Shown here: piece by piece, positions 8,913-16,917 of the stretch | How the letters are laid out: each line of letters opens with the position of its first letter | Numbering within the stretch: position 1 is the first letter of the stretch | Origin: Acholeplasmataceae bacterium | GTDB lineage: Bacteria; Bacillota_I; Bacilli_A; ML615J-28; CAG-313 | NCBI GenBank assembly: GCA_012838545.1 | Contig: DUPC01000065.1 | Location: 1 to 36,838 of the forward strand | Reading direction: 5' to 3' | Length of the DNA stretch: 36,838 nucleotides | Program-made: the position numbers and the translations under genes | The notes under the pieces: generated by a model | What the model was told of the DNA's origin: nothing | Databases searched by the model: none | The model's input: only the letters and a program-made list of their open reading frames with translations

Positions 8913-9029
8913 CTATTGCTTATTTATAAACTTGGGGCCATTGCCTTTCATCATAAACAAGGTCGCGACAAAGAAAAGCCCAATAATTAGCAAAAGGATA
9001 ATAAGCAAAACAACTTGCATGGATATCAT
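8913..9029 (-). CDS. 38-aa single-span membrane peptide
   Basis: A short gene read just before the acetyltransferase. It begins MISMQVV, continues with about 20 hydrophobic residues (one transmembrane helix, about 6-27), and ends in a basic/polar tail MMKGNGPKFINKQ. The ATG at 9029 is preceded by GAAAGGG at 8-nt spacing, a good site. Its TAG abuts the GTG of the acetyltransferase with no gap. No family is recognised. It may be a membrane small protein or mainly a leader that couples translation. Confidence 0.65.
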   Translation of the reverse strand: MISMQVVLLIILLLIIGLFFVATLFMMKGNGPKFINKQ

Positions 9030-9073
9030 GATGATTGCCCTTTCTTTCGTTTTTTGAACCTAATCACAGTACA

Positions 9074-9079
9074 ATTATG
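9074..9079 (-). promoter_or_regulatory. Possible extended -10 promoter of the small peptide/GNAT operon
   Basis: TGGCATAAT on the minus strand fits an extended -10 element about 45 bp upstream of the ATG. No good -35 is seen at 16-18 bp. Confidence 0.35.
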
Positions 9080-9254
9080 CCACATTTGCTTGATAAACTC
9101 CTACTCCCCTTAAATAACAAACCAAAAACTTGAAACATTCTTGAGCGAGTTACGTTAAATGTTCCCTTGAATCTACTTAATGATTGTCCGTTTAAAAAAA
9201 ACGCCTTAATATTGGTAAAGCAAGTGCCATATCGGTAAGCGATTAATGCCTTGC

Positions 9255-9374
9255 TTAAGCAAAGTCATTGTATGTCGGGTAATCCAAAAACCGTTTGTTT
9301 TGACCATACTGCGTCAATTCTCCACTTTGTTTGCCGGTTTCGCTAAAATAAATTTCGACATCGTATCCATCATC
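9255..9374 (-). pseudogene. Orphan C-terminal fragment downstream of a lipoprotein gene
   Basis: Directly after the TAG of the lipoprotein gene and in the same frame, 39 codons read DDGYDVEIYFSETGKQSGEL...DYPTYNDFA before a TAA. The residue mix is protein-like, but there is no start codon or ribosome binding site. It is either a read-on extension cut off by the TAG or the tail of a deleted gene. The rest of 9030-9254 shows no gene; it contains only the possible promoter above and a small palindrome, TTGCTTAAGCAA. Confidence 0.4.
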
Positions 9375-9791
9375 CTACTTTAGTTTTTTGATTTTTACGG
9401 TTCCGGTAGCTTTTTGGCCTTTAACGATAATCTTATACACATCGGATTCACTTACTGTTACGGTAAATCGGCTGCTTTTCACATCACTGCCGGTGTAGGG
9501 ATTGCTGCCTTTTTTTCCAATAATATTAAGCGATATTTTCCCTTTTTCGTTTTCGACATCGATTAGGATACTGTCTCCCCCGTTAAGAGTAATTTTGCAA
9601 TCATTTTTGTCATTATAGCTATTTAAGGTAATTACAATTTCTCCTTTTGCTTCATTTTCCTTTATAACAATCGTTCCTAAAGAAAACTCGCAACCTGTAA
9701 GAAACAAATAAAACAAACTGATAATTAAAGCATAAATTGCTTTTGTCATCTGAAACCGTTGTTCTGCTTTTTTTACTTTGATAAAAAGCAT
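9375..9791 (-). CDS. Small secreted lipoprotein of unknown function
   Basis: A 138-aa predicted lipoprotein. A signal peptide with a long basic n-region (about 1-18), a hydrophobic core and the lipobox FLTGC (Cys 34) is followed by a beta-strand-rich domain ending in a Lys-rich tail. No family is recognised. The ATG at 9791 is chosen over the internal ATG at 9749 because GGAGG lies 7 nt before it, whereas the internal one has no site. The start overlaps the last 19 nt of the hydrolase gene, and the SD lies within that gene, so the two are co-translated. Confidence 0.75.
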   Translation of the reverse strand: MLFIKVKKAEQRFQMTKAIYALIISLFYLFLTGCEFSLGTIVIKENEAKGEIVITLNSYNDKNDCKITLNGGDSILIDVENEKGKISLNIIGKKGSNPYTGSDVKSSRFTVTVSESDVYKIIVKGQKATGTVKIKKLK

Positions 9792-10966
9792 GATAATACC
9801 TCCTCAACGAATAAATCGCGTTCATTTATCCAGGGATTATGAGCTGAGTGTTCAAACCAAATCAAACCCTTTTTAGGTGCTTCCAACAAATGGAAATATT
9901 CTTCCGCCAATGAGATCGGAGCATTTAAATCGTGTCGTCCCAGGAAAAAGTATACCGGAACATCTAGTTTGGCATAATCGCTTCTAAGATCAATATCGTA
10001 CAATTGAGGATAGACATGGTTAAAAGTATTGATGATGCCGCGGAAAAAGTTAATTTTATCCCTTAAGGAATATTCACTCGACATCAAATCCCTTATTGTA
10101 TTGTACCCCGCATTGTAAACTTGGGGATTCTTAGCCATATGGGTATTAAGATAATTTAAATAAACTGCACTTTTCCAAGTGACATTTTTGCCATAATATG
10201 GGGGTTCACCATTCTTTTGGAGTCGTTCTACTATTTTTTGATCGTCATTTTGAAGGGCAAGCTCCATGGCTTTGGCATAATCAATTTTTTCCGTTTCCAA
10301 AAAGGCCACCATTTGACCGGTACCGATAAAGGCATGATAAGATTCCGGATGTTGGTCAAGCAAAAAGATACCCAATGCGCTTCCCCATGATTCGCCCATA
10401 AGATAGATTTTTTCTTGTTTAAAGCGCATTTTTAAATATTCTGTTAAAGCGTAACCGTCTTCTAAATAGGTATCAACAGTTATTTTTGAAGTTTTTAAAG
10501 TATTGTATGACTTACCTGAACCGGGTTGGTCCCAATTTACTACCACAAAATGCTTTTCCAACTCCGCCAATTCATGACGGACCGCAGCCATTTGTGTACC
10601 GCCCGGACCTCCTGCCAAAAACAAGAGCAGCGGATTGTTTGGATTCCACCCCCGAATGCTGACCCACTGCTTGCGTCCGTTTAACCGTAAGGCTTTTAAT
10701 TCGGCGATTGCTCCTTCCACAAAATTGCCGTTTTCATCCTTGATTTGTGGGGTATGAGTCAAAAAACCGCTCACAACTATCACCCCCACATTTAATGTCA
10801 GCATTATAAAACCCAAAATCAAGGTTCTTTTTATACTTTTCAAAGCATTTAAACATGGTTTGTTACGAAGCCAAAGAATAAAACCTCTTCCACCTTGAAA
10901 AAGGATTCCCAACACTAAAAAAAGCAAAACTAACGTTAAAATAAGAAAAACGAATAAAAATAACAT
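9773..10966 (-). CDS. Membrane-anchored alpha/beta hydrolase, proline iminopeptidase family
   Basis: A 397-aa protein. Two hydrophobic segments at the N-terminus (about 1-25 and 48-70) place the catalytic domain outside the membrane or tether it there. The domain shows the oxyanion-hole motif GGPGG typical of S33 prolyl aminopeptidases, the nucleophile elbow GESWGS, the acid in GRHDLNAP and the His in FEHSAHNPW. S33 enzymes release N-terminal proline or hydrolyse related amides and esters. The membrane anchor and extra length are unusual for the cytosolic members. The SD GGGAGA sits 6 nt before the ATG. It is followed by an overlapping lipoprotein gene. Confidence 0.88.
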   Translation of the reverse strand: MLFLFVFLILTLVLLFLVLGILFQGGRGFILWLRNKPCLNALKSIKRTLILGFIMLTLNVGVIVVSGFLTHTPQIKDENGNFVEGAIAELKALRLNGRKQWVSIRGWNPNNPLLLFLAGGPGGTQMAAVRHELAELEKHFVVVNWDQPGSGKSYNTLKTSKITVDTYLEDGYALTEYLKMRFKQEKIYLMGESWGSALGIFLLDQHPESYHAFIGTGQMVAFLETEKIDYAKAMELALQNDDQKIVERLQKNGEPPYYGKNVTWKSAVYLNYLNTHMAKNPQVYNAGYNTIRDLMSSEYSLRDKINFFRGIINTFNHVYPQLYDIDLRSDYAKLDVPVYFFLGRHDLNAPISLAEEYFHLLEAPKKGLIWFEHSAHNPWINERDLFVEEVLSCFLSK

Positions 10967-11013
10967 GATTAATCTCCCAATTATTTAAAACCTAGGGGTT
11001 AATAAGGCTTAAT

Positions 11014-11577
11014 TTATTTTTGATATACGCATTCAATGACGGTTCCCCAAACCCGCAGGTCGAAGATGCGGCGGCTGATTAAGCGCAAGCTGTTTTGATA
11101 AAAGATGAGTTTCTTTTTTTTTTTAACCTTTTCGATTTCTTTCATTGGTTCCCGAAAAATAATCAGTCCCCCTTTTTTTAAGGCAATGACAAAGAAGTAA
11201 TGCCCCTTTTCAACTTCTTGATGCGTCAACTCGAAAATTGCCATATGGCAATAAATCACGTCGAACGGTTTTTGGTCTTCAATTTCCGAAAAGGTTTGGG
11301 CATAAATGACATTTGAATTTTTCTTAAGCGTTTTTTCGACAAGCCTTTAACCACCTGTTTGATTGTTCAAAACAAGTTAAATTGACAGCGGGAAGATATT
11401 CTAAAACGCTTGTGCCATTCCTCCCATTTTTTCGCCAAAAACCAAAACGTTCATTTCGCCTTCTTCTCTTAGCAGCTTTTCCCCAACCGTTTTGTAAAGT
11501 TGCTTTTTATAAAAGCGGTATTAATCCTTGCTTTCATTACTTGAAATACAGTTGGTTTTTTTATCTTCATCCTCCAT
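11014..11577 (-). pseudogene. Broken class I SAM methyltransferase gene
   Basis: Pieces of one protein appear in order but in different frames. ATG at 11577 begins MEDEDKKTN, with an in-frame TAA after 18 codons. Then YRFYKKQLYKTVGEKLL...MNVLVFGEKMGGMAQ gives a motif-I-like region. After a frameshift comes SVLEYLPAVNLTCFEQSNRW, and after another frameshift VEKTLKKNSNVIYAQTF...FDVIYCHMAIFELT (motif IV-like), then KKGGLIIFREP and the C-terminus to 11014. This is the usual order of a small Rossmann methyltransferase. At least one nonsense change and two frameshifts make it non-functional, unless they are assembly errors. Confidence 0.7.
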
Positions 11578-11585
11578 TATGCATT

Positions 11586-11647
11586 AAAAATAAAAAGCCT
11601 TATTTTCAACCCACTACTATCATAGTTCATGAATCTTTCATAAGGCT
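11586..11647 (-). terminator. Probable terminator after the histidine kinase
   Basis: AGCCTTAT (minus strand) pairs with ATAAGGCT across a long loop of about 36 nt, followed by TTTTATTTTT. It lies 22 nt after the kinase stop. Confidence 0.6.
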
Positions 11648-11668
11648 GAACAAAATCTTAAATTTACC

Positions 11669-13048
11669 TTAAATTTTCGGAATCGTTATCAAAAACGAGG
11701 TTCCGCTTGTTGTTGATTCCAAAATTAGGTCCCCGCCATGTGCTTGGGCAATTTTTTTAGCAATCGATAAGCCTAGACCGCTTCCGGAATTGCTATTTCC
11801 TTCTGCTGCATTTCGGTGGACGAAAGGTTTAAAAAGATCGTGAACCAAATTCCCAGGAATGCCCACTCCGTTATCAGAAATCTTGATTTTAACCTTTTCT
11901 TCTTCAAAAAACAGCTTAAGCGAAAACAAAGTTCCTTTCGGATTATAGCGAATCGCATTATCGATTAAATTATTGATAATCCGCTTAAATTGTCCTTCAT
12001 TTAACATGACGTAAACTTCCGCGTCCGGAATATCGAATTCGTAGGAAAATTCCGCACTTTCGAGTTGGGGAATGATTTCGCCAATTATTATACGCAAAGT
12101 CTCGCAAAGCTCGGTTTTTTGCATTTTAAGGGCAAAATCGGGGCTTTCAATTTGCGACAGTTCAAACAGTTCTCTCAACATGAAGCTGGCACGCCGGCTG
12201 TTTTGATAAATGGCATGGAGTTCCGGCATGTCGAATTTTTCCTTTAACACTTCTGCATACCCCCCAATACTGGCTAAGGGATTCTTTAAATCATGAGAAA
12301 TGTCCAAAATCAGGCGGCGCCGGTTTTCTTCGGATTGTTTTCGCAAAGTGATTTCCTCTTCAATACGGCTGGCCATATCGTTGAAAGTATCTTGCAATTC
12401 TTTAAATTCGTTTTTAAGTTGCAAATCTACCCGCGCGGAATAATCGCCTTCTCTCAAAAGCGTAGTTCCTTGGATTAGTTTCTTAAGCGGGACAGTTATT
12501 TGGGATGAGATTAACCGAGCGTAAAAATAACTGATAAAGGCCAGAAGGAGGAGGTAAAAAACCCCCACACCCAATAAAACGCTTAGCGAACGGTTATATT
12601 CACTTCGGTGAGCTTCCTCATTGTAAACCAAAGCAAAATCAAAACGTAGGGAGGTAGGAAAGGTAATGATTAACCAAAACTCGCCCGTCGGTTCATACTC
12701 GATATCATAATGATAAGGTTTGTTTTTGATGCCGGTTAAAAGCGCTGTAAATTCCTGAACTGACAACTGGCTTTTTCGGATGGTATCAATCCCAACCGAA
12801 TAAACAACCGTATAATTTTTATCGATTATTTGCACCCCACCGCCGTTGGCCACAATTTCTGAAGCATCGATATCATGATAATCAGCTTGAATGACGGAAC
12901 GGGCGGAATAACGGTTTTTGGCTAAACTCCCGGCAATCCAGTTACTGGCGACGGATAAAAGGACAAAAGCCAAAACCATAGAAATTATTGTCAAAGCAAA
13001 TGTAATCCAAAAATAACCCAAAAAGGTATTTGACAATCTTTTTCTCAT
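11669..13048 (-). CDS. Sensor histidine kinase
   Basis: A 459-aa membrane kinase. TM1 (about 13-37), an extracellular sensor region of ~120 residues, and TM2 (about 157-178) are followed by a HAMP linker (about 180-232). The dimerisation domain has the phospho-acceptor His 252 in ISHDLKNPLAS. The ATPase domain shows N-box NNLIDNAIRYNP, G1 DNGVGIP, F-box LFKPF and G2 GSGLGLSIAKK. It phosphorylates the response regulator encoded 2 nt upstream. The signal is unknown; the extracellular part has no recognised domain. The ATG follows GGAAAG at short spacing. Confidence 0.95.
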   Translation of the reverse strand: MRKRLSNTFLGYFWITFALTIISMVLAFVLLSVASNWIAGSLAKNRYSARSVIQADYHDIDASEIVANGGGVQIIDKNYTVVYSVGIDTIRKSQLSVQEFTALLTGIKNKPYHYDIEYEPTGEFWLIITFPTSLRFDFALVYNEEAHRSEYNRSLSVLLGVGVFYLLLLAFISYFYARLISSQITVPLKKLIQGTTLLREGDYSARVDLQLKNEFKELQDTFNDMASRIEEEITLRKQSEENRRRLILDISHDLKNPLASIGGYAEVLKEKFDMPELHAIYQNSRRASFMLRELFELSQIESPDFALKMQKTELCETLRIIIGEIIPQLESAEFSYEFDIPDAEVYVMLNEGQFKRIINNLIDNAIRYNPKGTLFSLKLFFEEEKVKIKISDNGVGIPGNLVHDLFKPFVHRNAAEGNSNSGSGLGLSIAKKIAQAHGGDLILESTTSGTSFLITIPKI

Positions 13049-13050
13049 GT

Positions 13051-13746
13051 TTACTTTCCTGTATAATGAATTTTATAACCAATCCCTCGAATGGTTTTTA
13101 AATATTCGGGGTTTTGCGGATCGTCCTCAATTCGACTGCGCAACCGGCTGATATGGACCATAATAGTATTGTCGTCGAACATATAATCATCCTGCCAAAT
13201 AGCATAATACAATTGCTTTTTGGTGTAAACCCGTTCGGGGTTTTCCATAAAGTGCAAAAGTAATTTATACTCTTTGGCTCCCATCTCCAAAGGTTTATCG
13301 TCTTTATACACGGTGCAAGTCGCTTTATCGATTGAAAGATGTCCATATTTGATTAAGTTTTGATTTTTAGCAGTGCGTTCTTGATATTGATTGGCTCTTC
13401 TAAGGAGGGCTCTAACGCGCGCCAAAAGTTCCGCTACCGAAAATGGTTTGGCTAGATAATCATCTGCACCAAGGCTTAATCCTAATACTTTATCCATTTC
13501 ATCGGTTCTCGAAGTTAAAAAGATTACGGGAACCGTGGAAAATTCGCGCAAAGTACGCACCAAATTAAACCCATCCATCACCGGCATCATCACATCGATA
13601 ATCGCTAACTGGACGTCTTCTTTTTTTAACAGTTCAAGCGCTTCTTTTCCGTGGGCAGCCAAAACAACCCGATAACCGTTTTCCTCAAGCGCCATTTGCA
13701 AAAGGTTTCGAATATCCCTTTCGTCATCGACAACAAGAATGTTCAT
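13051..13746 (-). CDS. OmpR/PhoB-family response regulator
   Basis: A 231-aa DNA-binding regulator. The receiver domain carries the acidic pair DD at 7-8, phospho-Asp 51 in AIIDVMMP, Thr in FLTSR and Lys in AKPF. The C-terminal winged helix ends with the usual IRGIGYKIHY. The partner kinase follows after 2 nt. The ATG is preceded by GGAAGG. Targets cannot be inferred; the adjacent genes are mostly decayed. Confidence 0.96.
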   Translation of the reverse strand: MNILVVDDERDIRNLLQMALEENGYRVVLAAHGKEALELLKKEDVQLAIIDVMMPVMDGFNLVRTLREFSTVPVIFLTSRTDEMDKVLGLSLGADDYLAKPFSVAELLARVRALLRRANQYQERTAKNQNLIKYGHLSIDKATCTVYKDDKPLEMGAKEYKLLLHFMENPERVYTKKQLYYAIWQDDYMFDDNTIMVHISRLRSRIEDDPQNPEYLKTIRGIGYKIHYTGK

Positions 13747-13796
13747 AAATTACTACCTTCCTATAACAACTATTTCCGTAAATTTTTTTCAATAGC

Positions 13797-13825
13797 ATTT
13801 TACTAAACATTGATAAGCATTACAA
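13797..13825 (-). promoter_or_regulatory. Promoter of the two-component operon
   Basis: -35 TTGTAA (13820-13825), a 17-bp spacer and -10 TAAAAT (13797-13802) on the minus strand, about 50 bp before the regulator ATG. Confidence 0.65.
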
Positions 13826-13868
13826 GAATTTTTATAATATTTTGTAAAGGTTTGGCGAAAATTAGAAA

Positions 13869-13907
13869 GGCTGTAACCCTAAGGTAAGCCCCTTAAAGGT
13901 TACAGCC
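13869..13907 (-). terminator. Hairpin terminator after the small membrane ORF
   Basis: GGCTGTAACC pairs perfectly with GGTTACAGCC, with further pairing inside. The minus strand continues TTTCTAATTTT, a moderate T-tract. Confidence 0.65.
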
Positions 13908-13916
13908 GGTAATTAC

Positions 13917-14099
13917 CTAATCATGCCTACATCGTCTGGTAAGAGCTATGATTGCGCCAATCCAGCCCACAATAAACATTATACTAAATATTACTGCAAG
14001 CACAATGCCGACGGTTGTACCTAAGCCAAAGATCAACACAATTGATAGGCCTATCGAAGCTGCAAGAATCAAAATTGCCGAAAGTAATAATAATCTTAT
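13917..14099 (-). CDS. 60-aa two-span membrane protein with an apparent non-AUG start
   Basis: The frame encodes a very hydrophobic peptide, about 60 aa, with two predicted helices (about 4-25 and 29-52) and a basic end ALTRRCRHD. A strong SD, AAAGGGGGG, stands 6 nt before an ATA (14097-14099). The frame has no ATG, GTG or TTG near the SD; an in-frame ATT (14103-14105) is the only other AUN codon. The ATG at the SD is in another frame that gives no plausible protein. A terminator follows, so the unit looks like a real gene. Either it uses AUA/AUU or its ATG start has mutated. No family is recognised. Confidence 0.5.
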   Translation of the reverse strand: MRLLLLSAILILAASIGLSIVLIFGLGTTVGIVLAVIFSIMFIVGWIGAIIALTRRCRHD

Positions 14100-14192
14100 T
14101 GCAATCCCCCCTTTCTATCATTATTACTATATTCTTTCTAAATTGAGTAGCCGATTAGATTTGCACAGGTTTTATAAACTTTTTTCCTTTCC

Positions 14193-14227
14193 AACAAAAA
14201 AGCGGTCTTTTCCCCCAAGAACCGCTT
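14193..14227 (-). terminator. Terminator after the decayed glycohydrolase gene
   Basis: AAGCGGT pairs with ACCGCTT (14200-14206 and 14221-14227), extended by CTT/AAG, followed on the minus strand by TTTTTTGTTGG. Confidence 0.8.
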
Positions 14228-14261
14228 AAATCTTATTTAATCCTGTAAACTTAAATTTTTA

Positions 14262-15142
14262 TTATTTCTTCCAATTGATATGTTTCATGGTTTTGTAAAC
14301 ACATCCGGTAAATTCAACCGTTCCCACACCAAAAATGGTGGTTTATTATTTATTGTTAAAGGATTGATACCAATAGGACGGTATATGAAAAAATCCTTTG
14401 GCCATTCCTTAAATAGAACCTACGGTTGCCCCATAAGCAAATAATTCATATCATCGTCGGATGGCATCAGGTCAAGTTTGTCGACATATTCCCTCGTGCA
14501 AAAAAAAAGCGATATTTTTGAATGATTTCTTCCGTCCGATCACTATGGTAAATATACTGATGCAACGGATAATTTCCCATCTCTTTCAAGAAAGGAATCA
14601 ATTCGTCGCTTTTGATCCACTCTACCGCTTTTCCCATTATGCAATCTGCTGCCCGGCCATACCAAGCGCCTTTGACTTTATTCAACATTTTTGCTTCGTT
14701 GTATGGGGGCATTTTTACCTCATATGGTTCACGCAAAGCCTTAATTGCTGACAATACGGATGGTTCCAAGTATGGATAATTGTTCGTTATTTTGGCATTA
14801 AGCACTTTTTCAAACAAAACGTCCGCTAATTGTTCCACTTTCACCGTTAGCGGGAATGTTGTGGTGTAACCGCCACTGTCGGTGGCTGAATAAGTAACCA
14901 TATACGGTACGACAACATCTAAATTGACAAAAAAATTGTCAAAGTAAAAATCGGTAATGGAACCGTCTTCCACATCCGTTACTGTTACCAAATCGGGTCA
15001 ATTTGGTTCAATCGAGCCCACGATAACAATCACCGGATTTTCTTGGGGAACAATTACCGATTTATTGACCGGTGTAGCATTAAAGCAACTGCTTAAAAGC
15101 AATAAACCCCAACAAAAATCAACAAAAAACTTTTCTTTTCAT
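14262..15142 (-). pseudogene. Broken Ig-like/ADP-ribosylglycohydrolase lipoprotein gene
   Basis: From ATG 15142 the pieces, in shifting frames, are as follows. First comes MKRKVFC, then after a frameshift the lipobox LLLLSSC. Next is a linker ending GSIEPN, a TGA, and PDLVTVTDVEDGSIT...YSATDSGGYTTTFPLTV, a bacterial Ig-like DUF5011-type domain. Then follow KGAWYGRAADCIMGKAVE and GNYPLHQYI, and after a frameshift the ADP-ribosylglycohydrolase metal motif MPSDDDMNYLLMG, then scraps to the final VEFTGCVYKTMKHINWKK. The family is normally longer, so the interior is deleted. When intact it would have been a surface enzyme removing ADP-ribose or a similar glycoside, an unusual location for this fold. 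A promoter and a terminator remain. Confidence 0.75.
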
Positions 15143-15309
15143 ATCCCTCATACTCTTTTTTTTTCAAACGCTTATGGGTATTACTTTCCTCTTGCAAAAA
15201 GGAAAACATAAAACCCCCTAATTTCTTGGAGAGTTCATATCGCCAGAGGAGGTTCAAATTTTTAGTAATCAATATAAACTATATTTGAAATAAAGCGTTA
15301 TCCGATTTA

Positions 15310-15338
15310 ATTATACTATAGATAATTTATCCTCACAA
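15310..15338 (-). promoter_or_regulatory. Promoter of the decayed glycohydrolase lipoprotein
   Basis: -35 TTGTGA (15333-15338), a 17-bp spacer and consensus -10 TATAAT (15310-15315) on the minus strand. The ~165-nt leader to 15142 shows no gene. Confidence 0.7.
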
Positions 15339-15382
15339 GCAACTTCATTAAATTTAGAATTGGTTTAGCGGAAGTTTGTTAT

Positions 15383-15413
15383 AAAAAAAGGGTAGCAGAA
15401 GCTACGCCTTTTT
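15383..15413 (-). terminator. Terminator after the RsgI-like lipoprotein
   Basis: A GTAGC/GCTAC stem, extended by flanking G-C and A-T pairs around a TTCT loop, is followed on the minus strand by CCCTTTTTTTATAA. Confidence 0.85.
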
Positions 15414-15425
15414 GAAATTGGGGAT

Positions 15426-16823
15426 TTACTTTTTCTTGTTTCGCCAAATTTCTTTGAGGATTTCGTTCTCTTGGCGGATTTGTTCTCTTACGGCTAGGGA
15501 ATCGGTTTTCAATTGGTCGCGAACGTTTTGGATTTCCCTTTTTAAATCATCCATAAATTCCTTAATTCGTTCACGGAACAATTCCATGATTAATTCTTCT
15601 AACTCTTCCAATTTAACGTTAATTTTTTCAAAACGCTTCCGATAATCATCGTGGATTTCGCGATAAACCTCGTTTATTATTCTATCTAAGCGATCCTGCC
15701 AATTTCCCGGGAAGCCTTCGCCTAATCGGTCCTTAAGGTTTTTTTCCAACAAGGCTTTTAACTCGTTGATTTGTTTGGTTAATTCTTGGCGCTGTAAGGT
15801 GATTTCTTTTATGCGTTCAAAAATATCTTCCAATTCTTGGGCAGTAATGTCAAATGGCCGGCGTTTTCTGATTTCTTCCGTTAATTCTTTAAGTTCTTTG
15901 TTCAATTCTTCCAAAAGTTTTTTGAGTTCTTCTAACTGCGTTTTAATTTCGGTGTTTTCCTCGCCATCTTCTTCGGTCACATCAGGAACGATTGCTTCCA
16001 ACAAGGCATTATAGTATTCTTGGTACAAATCTTTTATGTCTTGAACGGTTCCAGAGGATTGGGCCAAGATTTCTTCAAAGACTTCATCGGAGGCTGCTTG
16101 GATTTGAGTGTTGATGAATTCTTTGATTTTCAACATGTACTCGTTTTTGATATGGTCTTTTAACCTGAGATATTCTTGTCGGATTTCTTCCGAGAAAAAT
16201 TCTTTGATTTCATTTCGGTCTTCTTGAATGATGCGCAATAAATCCCGTACACTCATTTTTGCGGCTTCTTCAAAAGTAAGGCTTGAATCGATAGCTAGCA
16301 CGCAAGTGATTAGTTTTACTTTACCGACGGAGATATTATATTCTTCCGCTTTTGCTTTGATGTCTTCGGTTGCAGAAAAACTGGCTTTCAACACTTGGAC
16401 TCTGATTTTTCTTTGATTTATAAAGTCTTGCACCTTTTGTGAAACTTTTCTCTCCAAAGCTTCCGATTCGTCATTTGCCGAAGTAACGGTGGAAATAAGA
16501 ATAGCGTTTTCAACATCAAAGTTTAAGTAGCCAAAATCAAGGGCAAGTTGCAAAATAGCTTCGATTACCTCGTCAACTGTTTTTCCTTCAAAATTGGTTT
16601 CAATCAATAACCTTATTGCATCATTGTTTAAACCGTTGACTTGTACGACCATGCCGGTATCACCGGTAATTATTTCAATCGAAGGGTTGATATCGATGGT
16701 GATGTAAGCATTTTTAACATTATTCAAATCATAATCAGGGGCGGAATTTTTGTTGCAACCAACAAGCATAAACCCCAAGGTCAAGACCAATACAAACATA
16801 ATGGTATTTTTGGTTAATTTCAT
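15426..16823 (-). CDS. RsgI-like lipoprotein with a long coiled-coil tail
   Basis: A 465-aa lipoprotein with lipobox MLVGC (Cys 23). Residues ~38-215 match the extracellular middle domain of RsgI-type anti-sigma factors: YITIDINPSIEI, then repeated N-D/L-L motifs and GKVKLITCVLAIDSSLTFEEA. The Asn46-Pro47 bond corresponds to the N-P site at which the Clostridium thermocellum RsgI domain cleaves itself. The rest (~220-465) is highly charged coiled coil (EELKKLLEELNKELKELTEE). Unlike RsgI it has neither a membrane helix nor a cytosolic sigma-binding part. It follows the anti-sigma gene by 94 nt and shares its domain, so it probably acts as an extracellular partner, decoy or ligand sensor for it. 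AAAGGAGG precedes the ATG. Confidence 0.82.
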   Translation of the reverse strand: MKLTKNTIMFVLVLTLGFMLVGCNKNSAPDYDLNNVKNAYITIDINPSIEIITGDTGMVVQVNGLNNDAIRLLIETNFEGKTVDEVIEAILQLALDFGYLNFDVENAILISTVTSANDESEALERKVSQKVQDFINQRKIRVQVLKASFSATEDIKAKAEEYNISVGKVKLITCVLAIDSSLTFEEAAKMSVRDLLRIIQEDRNEIKEFFSEEIRQEYLRLKDHIKNEYMLKIKEFINTQIQAASDEVFEEILAQSSGTVQDIKDLYQEYYNALLEAIVPDVTEEDGEENTEIKTQLEELKKLLEELNKELKELTEEIRKRRPFDITAQELEDIFERIKEITLQRQELTKQINELKALLEKNLKDRLGEGFPGNWQDRLDRIINEVYREIHDDYRKRFEKINVKLEELEELIMELFRERIKEFMDDLKREIQNVRDQLKTDSLAVREQIRQENEILKEIWRNKKK

Positions 16824-16917
16824 ATTGTTTTCCTCCTTTTTTTAGTTTAAGTATTTATCAAAACTTTTCACTAGATTTAACAAGGGAAAAAGCCTTTTTT
16901 GTTAGTGCATAAGCGAA

